DNA of 64,000 bases from Asinibacterium sp. OR53 (GCF_000515315.1 NZ_KI911562.1:2378501-2442500), one strand, 5' to 3'; counted from the first letter of the stretch, positions 52,922 to 63,427 are shown. Notes: generated by a model from the letters alone, not told the origin. Program-made: numbers and translations.

Positions 52922-53986
52922 TTAGAATTTATAAACAGCAGCCAGAATGAAACTGGCATCGGTTTTGGTTGCGGCCCCGGAACCTTTAAAAAAGGTATTG
53001 TCCTTCGCATTGTCGAGCCTGAATTCAGGGATGATGGTCAGGTTGTCTAAATGGATATTGCCTGAGAGGGTTGTTTGAAAAATGCTGGTGCCCACTCCCG
53101 CAACCGCTTTTTTATCGTCGAAATATTCGCCGCGTAATGTGAGGCCGAACTTGCTGGTGGGGTCGTAATTGAAATAGAGCGCATTGCTGGACCAGCTTTT
53201 ATTGGTGCCCGCTATTTTAACTGTCTTAATAGTACCGTCGTAGTTGATACCGAACTTTGAACTGACTACACCATTCAATACCAGGTCGAACTGACTGAAA
53301 CCATCGCCACCCTGGAAATTGAGGAAAGCCTTGAGTTTGTCATCCTTTGTACCTGTGCTGAACTGTGCCAGTGCTACTTTGGAAGGAGAAGTTGTAGTGG
53401 AATTATCAGTTGGGTTTGCCACGCCAATCATGATGGCGCTTTTTCCACCGAGGGAGATATCGGCTTTAAGACCGGTATGGAAGAACGGGCCGTAAGAGAA
53501 TCCATAGCTCATGCTGTAGTTACGGTTGGCATAAGCATCGAGCAACTCATAACCCACATGGGTAGCCCATTTGCCGATGGTGAACTTGACAGCAGAAGAA
53601 GGTGCATAACTGAGGTATGCCTGTTTGATGACAGCCAGTGTGAGGAAACCATTTTTGCTGGGTGACTGTCCGTCATTGTACGAAAATTCTTCCGCTCTTC
53701 TGCCAAACCCAAGGTCGGCAGTAGCTGCAATCTTGCCGAAAGAATGATCTGCTCTAACGGAAGCCATCCCCAATTCGAAAGAGTTTTTTGAATTGGTAAA
53801 ACTCGTGAGGTTGTTGGTGGGATTGGCTACCGAAGCAGGTGCATCATTAAAGTCGTACCGGTAATAGGCATCCACTGAATAGGTGAGAGTGGTTGCCGGA
53901 ACAGCTTTTTTGGTAGTGTCAGTTTGCGCATGTAGCGCAGCCATGCTTAAAAATCCGCATCCGAGTGTCGAAATTTTCTTTAACAT
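52922..53986 (-). CDS. Outer-membrane beta-barrel (porin-like) protein
   Basis: 354 residues with a signal peptide (STLGCGFLSMAALHAQ) and repeated amphipathic strands ending in ASFILAAVYKF. It resembles the Bacteroidota outer-membrane beta-barrel group (carbohydrate-porin/DUF1597-like), which often flanks amt genes. It might let ammonium or small N compounds pass the outer membrane; this is inferred from position between two amt genes, 63 nt before amt. Confidence 0.82.
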   Translation of the reverse strand: MLKKISTLGCGFLSMAALHAQTDTTKKAVPATTLTYSVDAYYRYDFNDAPASVANPTNNLTSFTNSKNSFELGMASVRADHSFGKIAATADLGFGRRAEEFSYNDGQSPSKNGFLTLAVIKQAYLSYAPSSAVKFTIGKWATHVGYELLDAYANRNYSMSYGFSYGPFFHTGLKADISLGGKSAIMIGVANPTDNSTTTSPSKVALAQFSTGTKDDKLKAFLNFQGGDGFSQFDLVLNGVVSSKFGINYDGTIKTVKIAGTNKSWSSNALYFNYDPTSKFGLTLRGEYFDDKKAVAGVGTSIFQTTLSGNIHLDNLTIIPEFRLDNAKDNTFFKGSGAATKTDASFILAAVYKF

Positions 53987-54011
53987 TGTCTTGGTTTTAT
54001 GATTAACAAAG

Positions 54012-54057
54012 GGTACAGCCGTTCAACTTGGTCAGAAGTTCAACGTAAGGCTGTACC
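54012..54057. repeat. Inverted repeat between the barrel gene and amt 2
   Basis: GGTACAGCC and GGCTGTACC are perfect nine-base arms, with an inner AACTT/AAGTT stem in the 28-base loop. T6 follows only on the plus strand, where no gene ends. It could stop antisense transcription, be a structured leader of the barrel gene, or weakly end amt 2. Confidence 0.55.
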
Positions 54058-54143
54058 TTTTTTATGGTACACCATTCAAAAGCAATCAAAGAAAAGGAAA
54101 CGAAGTTGTGCCACATCCGGTCAGAGATGGGCACAACAATATA

Positions 54144-55535
54144 TTAGAACTGTTCATCCAGCAGGGTTTCTTTGATGTTCCCATTTTCATGGACCAACAA
54201 AGTTCCTTGCAGGTATTTTTCATCGTGCTGGGTAGCGTCCAGTCCCAGTTGTTCTTCCACAGTGCTTACCCTCAACGGCAGGATGAAATTGATGAATTTG
54301 AAAAGAAGAAAGGAAACGGTGAAGCTATATGTAACAACAATCAGCAATGCTTTCACTTGTGTGAAAAAGAATGCAGCGTTCCCGTAAAAAAGACCGTCGT
54401 TACCACCGCTGTTCACGGTTTTGGTAGCAAAGATCCCGGTCAGGAGCATACCTACCATACCGCCCAGTCCATGACAGGGGAATACATCGAGGGTATCGTC
54501 CAGACTTGATTTGCTTTTATAATAAACTGCAAGATTGGAAATCAGTGCAGCAACAAAGCCGATGAAAATACTCTGTGGGATGGCTACAAAGCCCGCAGCG
54601 GGCGTAATGGCTACCAACCCTACTACTGCGCCGATACAGAATCCGAGTACAGAAGGCTTTTTGCCACGCACTACATCAAAGAACATCCAGGCCAGTCCGG
54701 CGGAAGCCGCTGCTGTATTGGTAGTGGCAAATGCAGATACGGCGAGTGCATTGGCTGCTCCTGCAGATCCGGCATTGAACCCGAACCATCCGAACCAGAG
54801 CAAACCGGTTCCGATGAGCACATAAGGGATATTGGCAGGAGGAATTTCTTTGTGTTCAATATGCACCTGGCGACGTTTCAATACGAGTGCACCAGCCAGT
54901 GCTGCACATCCGGCAGAGATATGCACTACGGTACCACCTGCGAAATCCAGTGCGCCCATCTTAAAGAGGAACCCGTCAGGGTGCCATGTCCAGTGTGCGA
55001 TCGGTGCATATACCAAGAGGCTGAACAGCACAATGAACAAAGTATAAGAAGTGAAACGGATACGCTCTGCTACCGCGCCTACTACCAATCCGGGTGTAAT
55101 GATGGCGAACATCAATTGAAACAATGCAAACAAGGTGAGCGGAATGGTAGGTGTAAGACTCCAGGGGGCACCTGATGCTACACCTTTGAAGAAAAGGTGT
55201 GTCATGGGATTACCGATGAAGCCGCCGATCGACTGGCCAAAACAAAGACTATAGCCAACCACTACCCAAATAATACTTACCACACCTGCAGCTACCACGC
55301 TCTTGATCATGGTTGACAGTACATTTTTCCTGTGTACCATACCACCGTAAAAGAACGCAAGGGCAGGTGTCATTAAGAATACCAGGGCCGTTGCCACGAT
55401 AATCCAGGTAATGTCGGCCGCGTTGTATTTACCGGTACCATCGAACAAGTTAAACGATGGCACAAAGATGGCCCCCAAGGCTACTAGCGCCAATATTGCG
55501 AAGGGCGCGATTTGTTGTAAAGGAATTTTTTTCAT
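54144..55535 (-). CDS. amt: Ammonium transporter (Amt family), second copy
   Basis: 463 residues from ATG 55535 (MKKIPLQQIAPFAILALV); a frame from 55568 adds eleven residues. Pore motifs: HWTWHPDGFLFKMGALDFAG, GTVVHISAG and FPCHGLGGMVG, giving the twin His. C-terminal cytoplasmic tail of about 45 residues. Only moderately similar to the first copy, so the two are diverged paralogues and may differ in affinity. Between it and gltD is a terminator and an AT-rich promoter region. Confidence 0.93.
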   Translation of the reverse strand: MKKIPLQQIAPFAILALVALGAIFVPSFNLFDGTGKYNAADITWIIVATALVFLMTPALAFFYGGMVHRKNVLSTMIKSVVAAGVVSIIWVVVGYSLCFGQSIGGFIGNPMTHLFFKGVASGAPWSLTPTIPLTLFALFQLMFAIITPGLVVGAVAERIRFTSYTLFIVLFSLLVYAPIAHWTWHPDGFLFKMGALDFAGGTVVHISAGCAALAGALVLKRRQVHIEHKEIPPANIPYVLIGTGLLWFGWFGFNAGSAGAANALAVSAFATTNTAAASAGLAWMFFDVVRGKKPSVLGFCIGAVVGLVAITPAAGFVAIPQSIFIGFVAALISNLAVYYKSKSSLDDTLDVFPCHGLGGMVGMLLTGIFATKTVNSGGNDGLFYGNAAFFFTQVKALLIVVTYSFTVSFLLFKFINFILPLRVSTVEEQLGLDATQHDEKYLQGTLLVHENGNIKETLLDEQF

Positions 55536-55729
55536 GGTTGAGATAAATGACATTAAGAAAAAAATCAATAAATGATTATAAAGCTAAATTATGAAGTTTT
55601 TCTTATTTTTTTATATTTATTGTTAACATTTAATATTATTTAATGTATATGCCCGTTTAATTGAAAAATGTTTAAATTGGAAACGGTAATTAAATTATTT
55701 GATAAAAGGGGAAATTAAAAACACAAAAA

Positions 55730-55755
55730 AGCCCGTTTGATTTCTCAAACAGGCT
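55730..55755 (-). terminator. Terminator after gltD
   Basis: AGCCCGTTTGA and TCAAACAGGCT pair with one mismatch around a four-base loop. On the minus strand TTTTTTGTGTTTTT follows. 27 nt after the gltD stop. Confidence 0.9.
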
Positions 55756-55781
55756 TAGCGAGGGTTAACTATACATATATA

Positions 55782-57254
55782 CTAAACACTAATAAGGCAG
55801 CTTTCATCCTTCTTTTCGAGCATAGAAAATCCCATAATGTATTCATCTACTTTACGGGCGCATTCCCGGCCTTCACTGATGGCCCATACCACAAGCGATT
55901 GACCGCGACGCATATCCCCGGCGGTGAAAATCTTGGGAATATTGGTCTGGAAGGCTTTTTCACTGGCTTTTACATTGCCTCTTTCATCCAACTCTACACC
56001 CAGTTCCTCTACCAGGCCCTCATGCTGCGGGTGTACAAAGCCCATGGCCAGAAGGGCAAGCTGACAGGGTATCTCCCTTTCGCTTCCGGCTACTTCCACG
56101 AATTTAGCCGGGCGGCCATCTTCCGAAAACTTCCATTCCAGGTCTACGATCTGCAATGATTTCAACTGGTCCTTTTCATCGCCGATAAAGGCTTTGGTAG
56201 CAATGGCCCACTGGCGGTTAGCGCCTTCTTCATGTGAAGAAGAGGTTTTCAGCGTCATAGGATAAGTAGGCCAGGGCATGAAATCTGTTCTGGATTCGGG
56301 CGGCTTGGGCAGCAATTCAAACTGGGTTACAGAAACGGCCCCATGCCTGTTGGAAGTGCCCACACAGTCACTGCCGGTATCGCCACCGCCAATGACTACC
56401 ACATGCTTCTTACCTGCCAGTATATCGTCGCCTTCAACAGGAAGCTTGCTTACTCTTTTATTCTGTTGTTTCAGGAATTCCATGGCAAAGTGTACACCTT
56501 TCAGTTCCCTGCCTGGGATAGGAAGGTTCCTGGGAATGGTAGACCCGCCTGCCAGTACAATAGCATGGTATTCCCTCAGCAGGTCGTTGATGCTGATGTT
56601 CACACCCACATTAGCATTGCATTTGAACACCACACCTTCTTCTTCCATAAGTTTTACCCTTCTCTCCACTACCCATTTTTCGAGTTTGAAATCCGGTATA
56701 CCATAACGCAGCAGTCCGCCTGGCGCATCATCTCTTTCAAAAACGGTCACGGAATGCCCTGCATAGTTCAGTTGCGCTGCAGCAGCCAGTCCGGCCGGGC
56801 CAGAACCAACTACCGCTACTTTCTTCCCTGTTCTCAGGTTGGGTTTGCGTGATTTTACAAAACCTTTATCAAAAGCAATTTCAATGATATGCTTTTCAAT
56901 CTCTTCGATGGTAACAGGTGGTTGGTTGATGCCCAGCACACAAGCGCTTTCGCAGGGAGCCGGACAAATGCGTCCTGTGAATTCGGGGAAGTTGTTGGTA
57001 GAGATCAGTATCTCATAAGCTTCTTCCCAGTTCTTCCTGTATACGGCGTCGTTGAATTCAGGTATGATATTACCCAGCGGACATCCGCTGTGGCAAAAAG
57101 GAACACCGCAGTTCATACATCTTGCTGCCTGCTGGTTGAGTTTCTGTTCGGGCAGGCGGTCAACAAACTCGTTATAATCGCCCAGCCTTTCGCGCACACT
57201 GCGCTTGGTTGGCAGCTCTCTTGTAAATTCCAAAAATCCGGTTGGTTTACCCAT
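55782..57254 (-). CDS. gltD: Glutamate synthase (NADPH) small subunit
   Basis: 490 residues. N-terminal Fe-S motif CMNCGVPFCHSGCP (Cys46, 49, 54, 58), FAD site VVGSGPAGLAAAAQL, and NADPH site VVIGGGDTGSDCVG. It passes electrons from NAD(P)H through FAD and Fe-S clusters to GltB, where 2-oxoglutarate is turned to glutamate. It lies 51 nt after gltB on the same strand. Length is usual. Confidence 0.96.
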   Translation of the reverse strand: MGKPTGFLEFTRELPTKRSVRERLGDYNEFVDRLPEQKLNQQAARCMNCGVPFCHSGCPLGNIIPEFNDAVYRKNWEEAYEILISTNNFPEFTGRICPAPCESACVLGINQPPVTIEEIEKHIIEIAFDKGFVKSRKPNLRTGKKVAVVGSGPAGLAAAAQLNYAGHSVTVFERDDAPGGLLRYGIPDFKLEKWVVERRVKLMEEEGVVFKCNANVGVNISINDLLREYHAIVLAGGSTIPRNLPIPGRELKGVHFAMEFLKQQNKRVSKLPVEGDDILAGKKHVVVIGGGDTGSDCVGTSNRHGAVSVTQFELLPKPPESRTDFMPWPTYPMTLKTSSSHEEGANRQWAIATKAFIGDEKDQLKSLQIVDLEWKFSEDGRPAKFVEVAGSEREIPCQLALLAMGFVHPQHEGLVEELGVELDERGNVKASEKAFQTNIPKIFTAGDMRRGQSLVVWAISEGRECARKVDEYIMGFSMLEKKDESCLISV

Positions 57255-57305
57255 ACATTCTATTTTGCGTTCGCTACAACCCTTACGGGTATTGCGACAA
57301 GGTTC

Positions 57306-60300
57306 TTAAAGTTGTTGTGTGGCTGTTTCCTGTTTCAGTTGCAGCGCTTTCTTGTAATCTCTGGGGAATACCTTGATGAAATTCTTCAACTGGTTTTCAA
57401 AATCATCCAGGATGAATCGCGCCACGGTACTGCCCGTATGCGCATAATGCCTGGTGATCATGTCGTTGAGGAAGCCGATATCGTTGATGCTTACCGGATC
57501 GAGGTCTACCATCTCCTTGTTGCAGAGTTCGGCAAAATTGCCCTGTACATCGTATACGTAAGCAATACCGCCACTCATGCCCGCTGCAAAATTGCGGCCT
57601 GTATTACCCAGGATAACAGCATGTCCGCCCGTCATGTATTCACAACCGTGGTCACCCACACCTTCCACCACCACATTGGCGCCGGAATTCCTTACGGCAA
57701 AACGTTCTCCCGCTTTTCCGCGGATGAAAGCTTCACCTGATGTAGCGCCGTAGAAGGCAACATTACCAATGATGATGTTTTCTTCCGGTACGAATGAAGC
57801 GCTCTTATGCGGATACACCACCAGTCTCGCTCCACTCAGCCCTTTACCGAAATAGTCGTTCGCATCGCCTTCCAACTCGAGGGTCACCCCTTTGGTATTG
57901 AAGGCGCCGAAACTTTGTCCGGCTGTACCGGTGAAGTTGAAATGGATGGTATCATCCGGCAAACCTTCTGCCTTGTATTTTTTGGTGATCTCGTTCGAAA
58001 GAATGGTACCGGCCGTACGGTCTGTATTCTTAATAGGGAAAGAAGCTACCACTGTTTGTCCGTTGTCTATGGCTGGCTTGGCCGCTTTGAGTAGTTTCCA
58101 GTCGAGCACTTCGGTTAAACCATGATCCTGTGCTTCCTGCTGATACAATCCGGTGTACAAAGAAGTAGGTTCTTTGTAGAGAACAGGAGAAAGATCCAGT
58201 TTGCTGTATTTCCAGTGTTTGATATCATCCCTTACTTCGAGGTCATCTACCTGGCCGATCATTTCATTCACAGTCCTGTAACCCAGTTCAGCCATGAGCT
58301 CCCTCAATTCCTGTGTGATGAATCTGAAGAAGTTTACCACATGATCGGGATCGCCGGTGAAGCGCTTACGCAGTTCGGCGTCTTGTGTGGCTACGCCAAC
58401 GGGACAGGTATTCATGTGGCACTTGCGCATCATGATACATCCTTCCACCACCAATGCGGCAGTGGCCACGCCCCATTCTTCAGCGCCGAGCAAAGCGGCG
58501 ATCGCAATATCGCGACCGGTTTTCATTTGTCCGTCTGCCTGCACTACGATCCTGCTGCGCAATTTATTTTTCACCAATGTCTGGTGTGTTTCGGCCAGTC
58601 CTAATTCCCAGGGCAGTCCCGCATGTTTGATAGAACTGATGGGAGAGGCGCCGGTACCGCCGTCGAAACCGGAGATCAATACCACATCGGCCTTTGCTTT
58701 GGCTACGCCTGCCGCAATGGTACCAACGCCGGCTTTGGATACCAGCTTCACATTGATGCGTGCTGCACGGTTGGAATTTTTCAGGTCGAAGATCAACTGT
58801 GCCAGGTCTTCAATAGAATAAATATCGTGGTGCGGCGGGGGAGAGATCAATCCCACACCCGGTGTTGCATGCCTTGTTCTGCCGATCCAATCGTCTACTT
58901 TATGACCAGGTAACTGTCCGCCTTCACCCGGCTTCGCACCCTGCGCCATTTTGATCTGCAATTCATCTGCCTCGGTAAGGTAGTAACTGGTTACACCAAA
59001 CCTGGCCGATGCCACCTGCTTGATCGCAGAACGCATAGAGTCGCCGTTGGCCAGTTGCTGGTAACGGATATCATCTTCTCCACCCTCACCGGTATTGCTT
59101 TTGCCGCCTAAACGGTTCATGGCAATGGCCAGCGTGGTATGTGCTTCCCAGGAGATAGAACCGAATGACATAGCGCCCGTTGCGAAACGTTTGTAAATGT
59201 TTTCTGCCGGTTCTACTTCTTCAATCGAAATAGAAGGACGGTTACGCCTGAAACGGAACTGGCTGCGCAACGTGCAGGCTTTCTCGCCCTGGTCGTTCAC
59301 CAGCTTGGAATATTTTTTGAACGTATTGTAATCGTTCATCTTGGTTGCATACTGCAAGAGGTGTATCGTCTGCGGATTGAACAGGTGAAACTCTCCCTTG
59401 CGTTTCCACTGGTACACACCACCAACAGACAACCGGTTTACAGCGCTGTCGGTCTTGCTGAAAGCGAATTGATGTTTGGCCAGTGTTTCTTTTGCAATTT
59501 CATCGAGTCCCATGCCTTCTATGCGTGAAGTGGCGCCGCTGAAATAAGTGTCCACCACTTTTTTATTGAGACCGATGATCTCGAATATCTGCGCGCCCTG
59601 GTAAGATTGCAGCGTGGAAATACCCATTTTAGAAAACACTTTCAGTAATCCTTCGTTCACTGCTTTGATGTAGTTCTTTTTGAGGTGTTCTACATCCAGT
59701 TCCGTATCCAACTGGCCATTCAATTTCATATCGCGGATAGAAGAAAGCGCGAGGTATGGATTGATGGCTGTGGCGCCGAATCCAATGAGGCAAGCGAAAT
59801 GGTGTACTTCCCATACATCGCCTGCTTCTACTATAATACCAACCTGTGTGCGGTAACCTTTTCTGATGAGGTGGTGATGCACAGCGGCAGTAGCCAGTAA
59901 GGAAGGAATAGGTGCGTGGTCAGAATCGATGGCCCTGTCGGTAAGGATAATCACTTCAAAACCATCTTCCACTGCATCCACTGCATAACGGCAGAGACGG
60001 TCAAGTCCCGCTTTCAGCGATCCCGGCTTGCCATCGGCCCTGAAATAAGTTTGCAGGGTCTTTGCCTGGAAGATACCTGTATCGATACTCCTGATCTTTT
60101 CGAGTTCGTGGTTGTTGAGTATGGGTTGTTTGAGTTCCACACTGTGACAAGCCAATGGATCTTCATTCAGCAGGCTTCCGGTACTTCCTGCGAAAGTGGC
60201 CAGCGACATTACCATCTTTTCACGGATGGGGTCGATGGGCGGGTTGGTTACCTGTGCAAACAATTGTTTGAAATAACTGCTCAGGTGTTGCGGTTGATCG

Positions 60301-61838
60301 CTCAGTACTGCCAGCGGCGTATCGGTTCCCATTGAGCCAATGGGTTCTTTACCGTCGATGCACATAGGTGCAATGATGGTATCGAGGTCTTCGGTAGAAT
60401 AACCGAATGCTTTATGGTATTTAAATATCTGGTCGTGCTCGAGGTGTGTGAACATCACCCTTGGCTCGGGCAGTTCTTCCAAACGTATTTTGTATTTGTT
60501 GAGCCATTCTGCATAAGGCTTTTGCGAGCAGATGGTCTGTTTCAATTCTTCATCGCTGATGATGCGGCCCTGTTCCATGTCTACCAGGAACATACGGCCG
60601 GGCTGCAGGCGTCCTTTTTCTATGATGATGGAAGGATCTACCGGCAACACGCCTGTTTCAGAAGCCATGATCACCCTGTCGTCCGATGTAACGCAATAGC
60701 GCGAAGGACGCAAGCCGTTCCTGTCGAGCGTGGCGCCGATGGTCTTGCCATCGGTGAATGAAATGGAAGCAGGTCCATCCCAGGGTTCCATCATGCAGGC
60801 ATGGTATTCATAGAATGCTTTTTTCACCGGGTCCATCTGGTCGTTGCCATCCCATGCTTCGGGTATGAGCATCATCATTACATGTGGTAATGAGCGGCCG
60901 GTGAGGGTGAGCAATTCGATCATGTTGTCGAGACAGGCTGAATCTGATTGTCCGCCCGTTACGATGGGCAACAACATATCCATTTCTTCCTGCGAGAAAT
61001 AAGGGCTGGTGAATCCTTTCTCACTCGCGCGAAGCCAGTTGAGGTTGCCCTGCAATGTATTGATCTCTCCGTTGTGTGCGATGTAACGGAAGGGTTGCGC
61101 CAGTTTCCAGGAAGGAAAAGTGTTGGTGGCAAAACGGGAGTGAACCAGGCCAAAAGCAGATACCACGCGTTTGTCGCTCAGGTCGGGGAAATAACCGCGC
61201 ACCTGTGTGCTGGTGAGCTGGCCTTTGTAAACGATCGTTTTATGAGAAAGTGATGCCAGGTAGAAACCGATCTCGTCTTTTCTGACTGTATTGAAGATGG
61301 TATGGCTTGCATAATTACGCAGCACAAACAATTTGCGTTCAAAATCATCGGGGTTGATGATGTTGTGCGGACAAGCAATGAATACTTGTTCCATTACCGG
61401 TTCAACAGAAAGGGCAGAGCTGCCAATGTCTTTCTGGTTCACCGGAACCTTGCGGTAGGTAAGGATTTCGAGTCCGAGTTTCTCTGCTGCGCGATTGAAA
61501 ATATCGCGGCACTCTTCACGAAGCTGCAGGTCTTGCGGAAAGAAAATAACGCCCACACCATACTTGCCAAAAGCAGGCAGGTGAACGCCCAGTTTTAAGC
61601 ATTCATCGAAAAAAAATTCATGTGGAACCTGGATCATGATACCAGCGCCGTCGCCCGTATTGCTCTCGCAACCACAGGCACCGCGGTGCTCCATGTTTTC
61701 CAGTACGGTCAAAGCATCTGAAATATGCTGGTGGGATTTGCGGCCTTTAATGTTCGCTACAAAACCAATACCACAGGCATCGTGCTCAAAGGTAGGGCTA
61801 TAAAGTCCCTGGCTGTTTGCTGAAACAAGCATGTACAA
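57306..61838 (-). CDS. gltB: Glutamate synthase large subunit
   Basis: 1510 residues. N-terminal class II amidotransferase with nucleophile Cys22 (DACGIGF), exposed after propeptide removal; FMN-binding synthase domain (about 800-1200); 3Fe-4S motif CIMMRKCHMNTCP near 1133-1144; C-terminal GxGxG helix domain (GDHGCEYMTGG). It splits glutamine and channels ammonia to 2-oxoglutarate, making two glutamates. Operon gltB-gltD, upstream of two amt genes: an ammonium assimilation cluster. A 171-nt AT-rich gap upstream carries the promoter. Confidence 0.97.
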   Translation of the reverse strand: MYMLVSANSQGLYSPTFEHDACGIGFVANIKGRKSHQHISDALTVLENMEHRGACGCESNTGDGAGIMIQVPHEFFFDECLKLGVHLPAFGKYGVGVIFFPQDLQLREECRDIFNRAAEKLGLEILTYRKVPVNQKDIGSSALSVEPVMEQVFIACPHNIINPDDFERKLFVLRNYASHTIFNTVRKDEIGFYLASLSHKTIVYKGQLTSTQVRGYFPDLSDKRVVSAFGLVHSRFATNTFPSWKLAQPFRYIAHNGEINTLQGNLNWLRASEKGFTSPYFSQEEMDMLLPIVTGGQSDSACLDNMIELLTLTGRSLPHVMMMLIPEAWDGNDQMDPVKKAFYEYHACMMEPWDGPASISFTDGKTIGATLDRNGLRPSRYCVTSDDRVIMASETGVLPVDPSIIIEKGRLQPGRMFLVDMEQGRIISDEELKQTICSQKPYAEWLNKYKIRLEELPEPRVMFTHLEHDQIFKYHKAFGYSTEDLDTIIAPMCIDGKEPIGSMGTDTPLAVLSDQPQHLSSYFKQLFAQVTNPPIDPIREKMVMSLATFAGSTGSLLNEDPLACHSVELKQPILNNHELEKIRSIDTGIFQAKTLQTYFRADGKPGSLKAGLDRLCRYAVDAVEDGFEVIILTDRAIDSDHAPIPSLLATAAVHHHLIRKGYRTQVGIIVEAGDVWEVHHFACLIGFGATAINPYLALSSIRDMKLNGQLDTELDVEHLKKNYIKAVNEGLLKVFSKMGISTLQSYQGAQIFEIIGLNKKVVDTYFSGATSRIEGMGLDEIAKETLAKHQFAFSKTDSAVNRLSVGGVYQWKRKGEFHLFNPQTIHLLQYATKMNDYNTFKKYSKLVNDQGEKACTLRSQFRFRRNRPSISIEEVEPAENIYKRFATGAMSFGSISWEAHTTLAIAMNRLGGKSNTGEGGEDDIRYQQLANGDSMRSAIKQVASARFGVTSYYLTEADELQIKMAQGAKPGEGGQLPGHKVDDWIGRTRHATPGVGLISPPPHHDIYSIEDLAQLIFDLKNSNRAARINVKLVSKAGVGTIAAGVAKAKADVVLISGFDGGTGASPISSIKHAGLPWELGLAETHQTLVKNKLRSRIVVQADGQMKTGRDIAIAALLGAEEWGVATAALVVEGCIMMRKCHMNTCPVGVATQDAELRKRFTGDPDHVVNFFRFITQELRELMAELGYRTVNEMIGQVDDLEVRDDIKHWKYSKLDLSPVLYKEPTSLYTGLYQQEAQDHGLTEVLDWKLLKAAKPAIDNGQTVVASFPIKNTDRTAGTILSNEITKKYKAEGLPDDTIHFNFTGTAGQSFGAFNTKGVTLELEGDANDYFGKGLSGARLVVYPHKSASFVPEENIIIGNVAFYGATSGEAFIRGKAGERFAVRNSGANVVVEGVGDHGCEYMTGGHAVILGNTGRNFAAGMSGGIAYVYDVQGNFAELCNKEMVDLDPVSINDIGFLNDMITRHYAHTGSTVARFILDDFENQLKNFIKVFPRDYKKALQLKQETATQQL

Positions 61839-62009
61839 TCGAATTAAGGATCAGGAATAATATGGCAAGCAACCGAATCGGTTGGTAAATTACAAAAGAA
61901 TTGCTAAATATTATCCAGCATTTCTAATAAATTTTGAAAGAAGTGTATAATATTTAATAAAATTGGCAAATTGTTGAATAATTTCTATTCAAAAAACTAA
62001 CAATTGTTC

Positions 62010-62840
62010 TTAAAGCGGGGAAATTTCTTTTATACTGTGATGTTGTTCAATGGAAGGTTCAAGATGCCGGTTGGCTGGAAAAATGCCAAAAAGGGTACTG
62101 CCGCTCCCTGTCATGGAAGCGTAAAGGGCGCCGCTTTGGTAGAGTTGTTCTTTGATTTGTCCGATTTCAGGGAATTGTTTGATAACGGGCGCTTCAAAAT
62201 CGTTCAAGAGGATATCCTTCCATTGCTCAATGGGTTTTCGGATGGCTTCGGATACCGGTATAGCCGCAGGTTGTGGCTTCAGTTGTGCGAAAGCCCAGGC
62301 AGTAGATACATGAATGGCCGGATTGATCAATACCATGCGGTAAGCACTCAGGTCCAACGCCAACGGTTGCATATCCTCGCCTCGTCCGGTTGCAATGCAG
62401 GGTGTATTGCGGATGAAAAAAGGACAATCGCTTCCCAGTTGCAGCGCGTAATCCATCAATTGTGGGGTATCAAGACCGAGCGACAGTTTTTCGTTGAGCA
62501 TTTTCAATAGGAAAGCCCCATTGGAGCTGCCTCCGCCCAAACCGGCTCCCATAGGGATGGCTTTATGGAGATGTACACGCACAGCAGGCAGTTGCGGAAA
62601 ATCTTTTGTCAGCAGTTGATAAGCTTTGATGCATAGATTGGAATCCGGATCGCCTGCGATGGGCAGGCCAGTGGCGTTGAACTGTATATTGGGGTGAGGG
62701 GTTTCCGGAGAGGTCACTAATTCCAGCGCATCATTCCATGCAACGGGATAAAATACGGTTTCCAGATTGTGGTAACCATCTTTTCTTTTCTCAATGATGT
62801 TGAGCCCCAGGTTGATCTTACAGTTGGGAAAAAGAACCAT
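62010..62840 (-). CDS. ispE: 4-diphosphocytidyl-2-C-methyl-D-erythritol kinase
   Basis: 276 residues of the GHMP kinase fold. The ATP loop is PMGAGLGGGSSNGAFLL near 92-108, and the start VLFPNCKINLGLNIIEKRKDGYH is typical of IspE. It phosphorylates CDP-methylerythritol in the MEP route to isoprenoids. Its ATG overlaps the stop of the DUF151 gene (TAATG), so the two are translationally coupled. Confidence 0.96.
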   Translation of the reverse strand: MVLFPNCKINLGLNIIEKRKDGYHNLETVFYPVAWNDALELVTSPETPHPNIQFNATGLPIAGDPDSNLCIKAYQLLTKDFPQLPAVRVHLHKAIPMGAGLGGGSSNGAFLLKMLNEKLSLGLDTPQLMDYALQLGSDCPFFIRNTPCIATGRGEDMQPLALDLSAYRMVLINPAIHVSTAWAFAQLKPQPAAIPVSEAIRKPIEQWKDILLNDFEAPVIKQFPEIGQIKEQLYQSGALYASMTGSGSTLFGIFPANRHLEPSIEQHHSIKEISPL

Positions 62841-63427
62841 TATTTTCTTTTATTGATCTCATCCCGGATGGCTATAGCGCGGATATAATCTTCGTGTTCC
62901 AATACTTCATTGAGCAGGTTTTGCAAATCTTCGAGGGGCATGGAACTGAGGTCTTCCCGGCTGCCGCTGGCTGCTTCGGAACCTACCGATTCTCCTTTGG
63001 GTTTTTTTTCGGGATTTTCCTCCATCAGGATACCGGCGTTCTCGAGGATGTGTTCGTAGGTATAGATAGGGCAACCAAAACGAACGGCCAATGCCAGCGC
63101 ATCGCTGGTACGGCTGTCGATCTCAATGGTATCGTGTTCGGTATAACAAACAAGCTTCGAATAAAAAATGCCTTCCTGTAGGTCGCTGATGATGATCTCC
63201 TGTAATTCCACATTGAAAGCATTCATGAAATTCTTCATCAAATCGTGTGTAAGGGGGCGGCTGGGTTGCATGTGTTCCAATGCCACTGCAATTGCCTGGG
63301 CTTCAAAACCACCGATGACGATGGGCAGCCTGCGCAATCCACTGATCTCGCCCAATACCACTGCATAAGAATGGGTTTGCGTAATGCTGTGGGAAAGGGC
63401 CACTATCTCCAATTCTATCTTTTTCAT
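62840..63427 (-). CDS. Bifunctional nuclease family (DUF151) protein with UVR motif
   Basis: 195 residues from ATG 63427 (MKKIELEIVALSHSI); a GTG at 63436 is possible. Residues 1-130 match DUF151/BFN (RRLPIVIGGFEAQAIA, DSRTSDALALAVRFGCPIY). The C-terminus (LQNLLNEVLEHEDYIRAIAI) is a UVR motif as in UvrB/UvrC. DUF151 proteins have been tied to nuclease activity and stress responses; the Bacteroidota DUF151-UVR form is common and poorly studied. Coupled to ispE. Confidence 0.9.
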   Translation of the reverse strand: MKKIELEIVALSHSITQTHSYAVVLGEISGLRRLPIVIGGFEAQAIAVALEHMQPSRPLTHDLMKNFMNAFNVELQEIIISDLQEGIFYSKLVCYTEHDTIEIDSRTSDALALAVRFGCPIYTYEHILENAGILMEENPEKKPKGESVGSEAASGSREDLSSMPLEDLQNLLNEVLEHEDYIRAIAIRDEINKRK

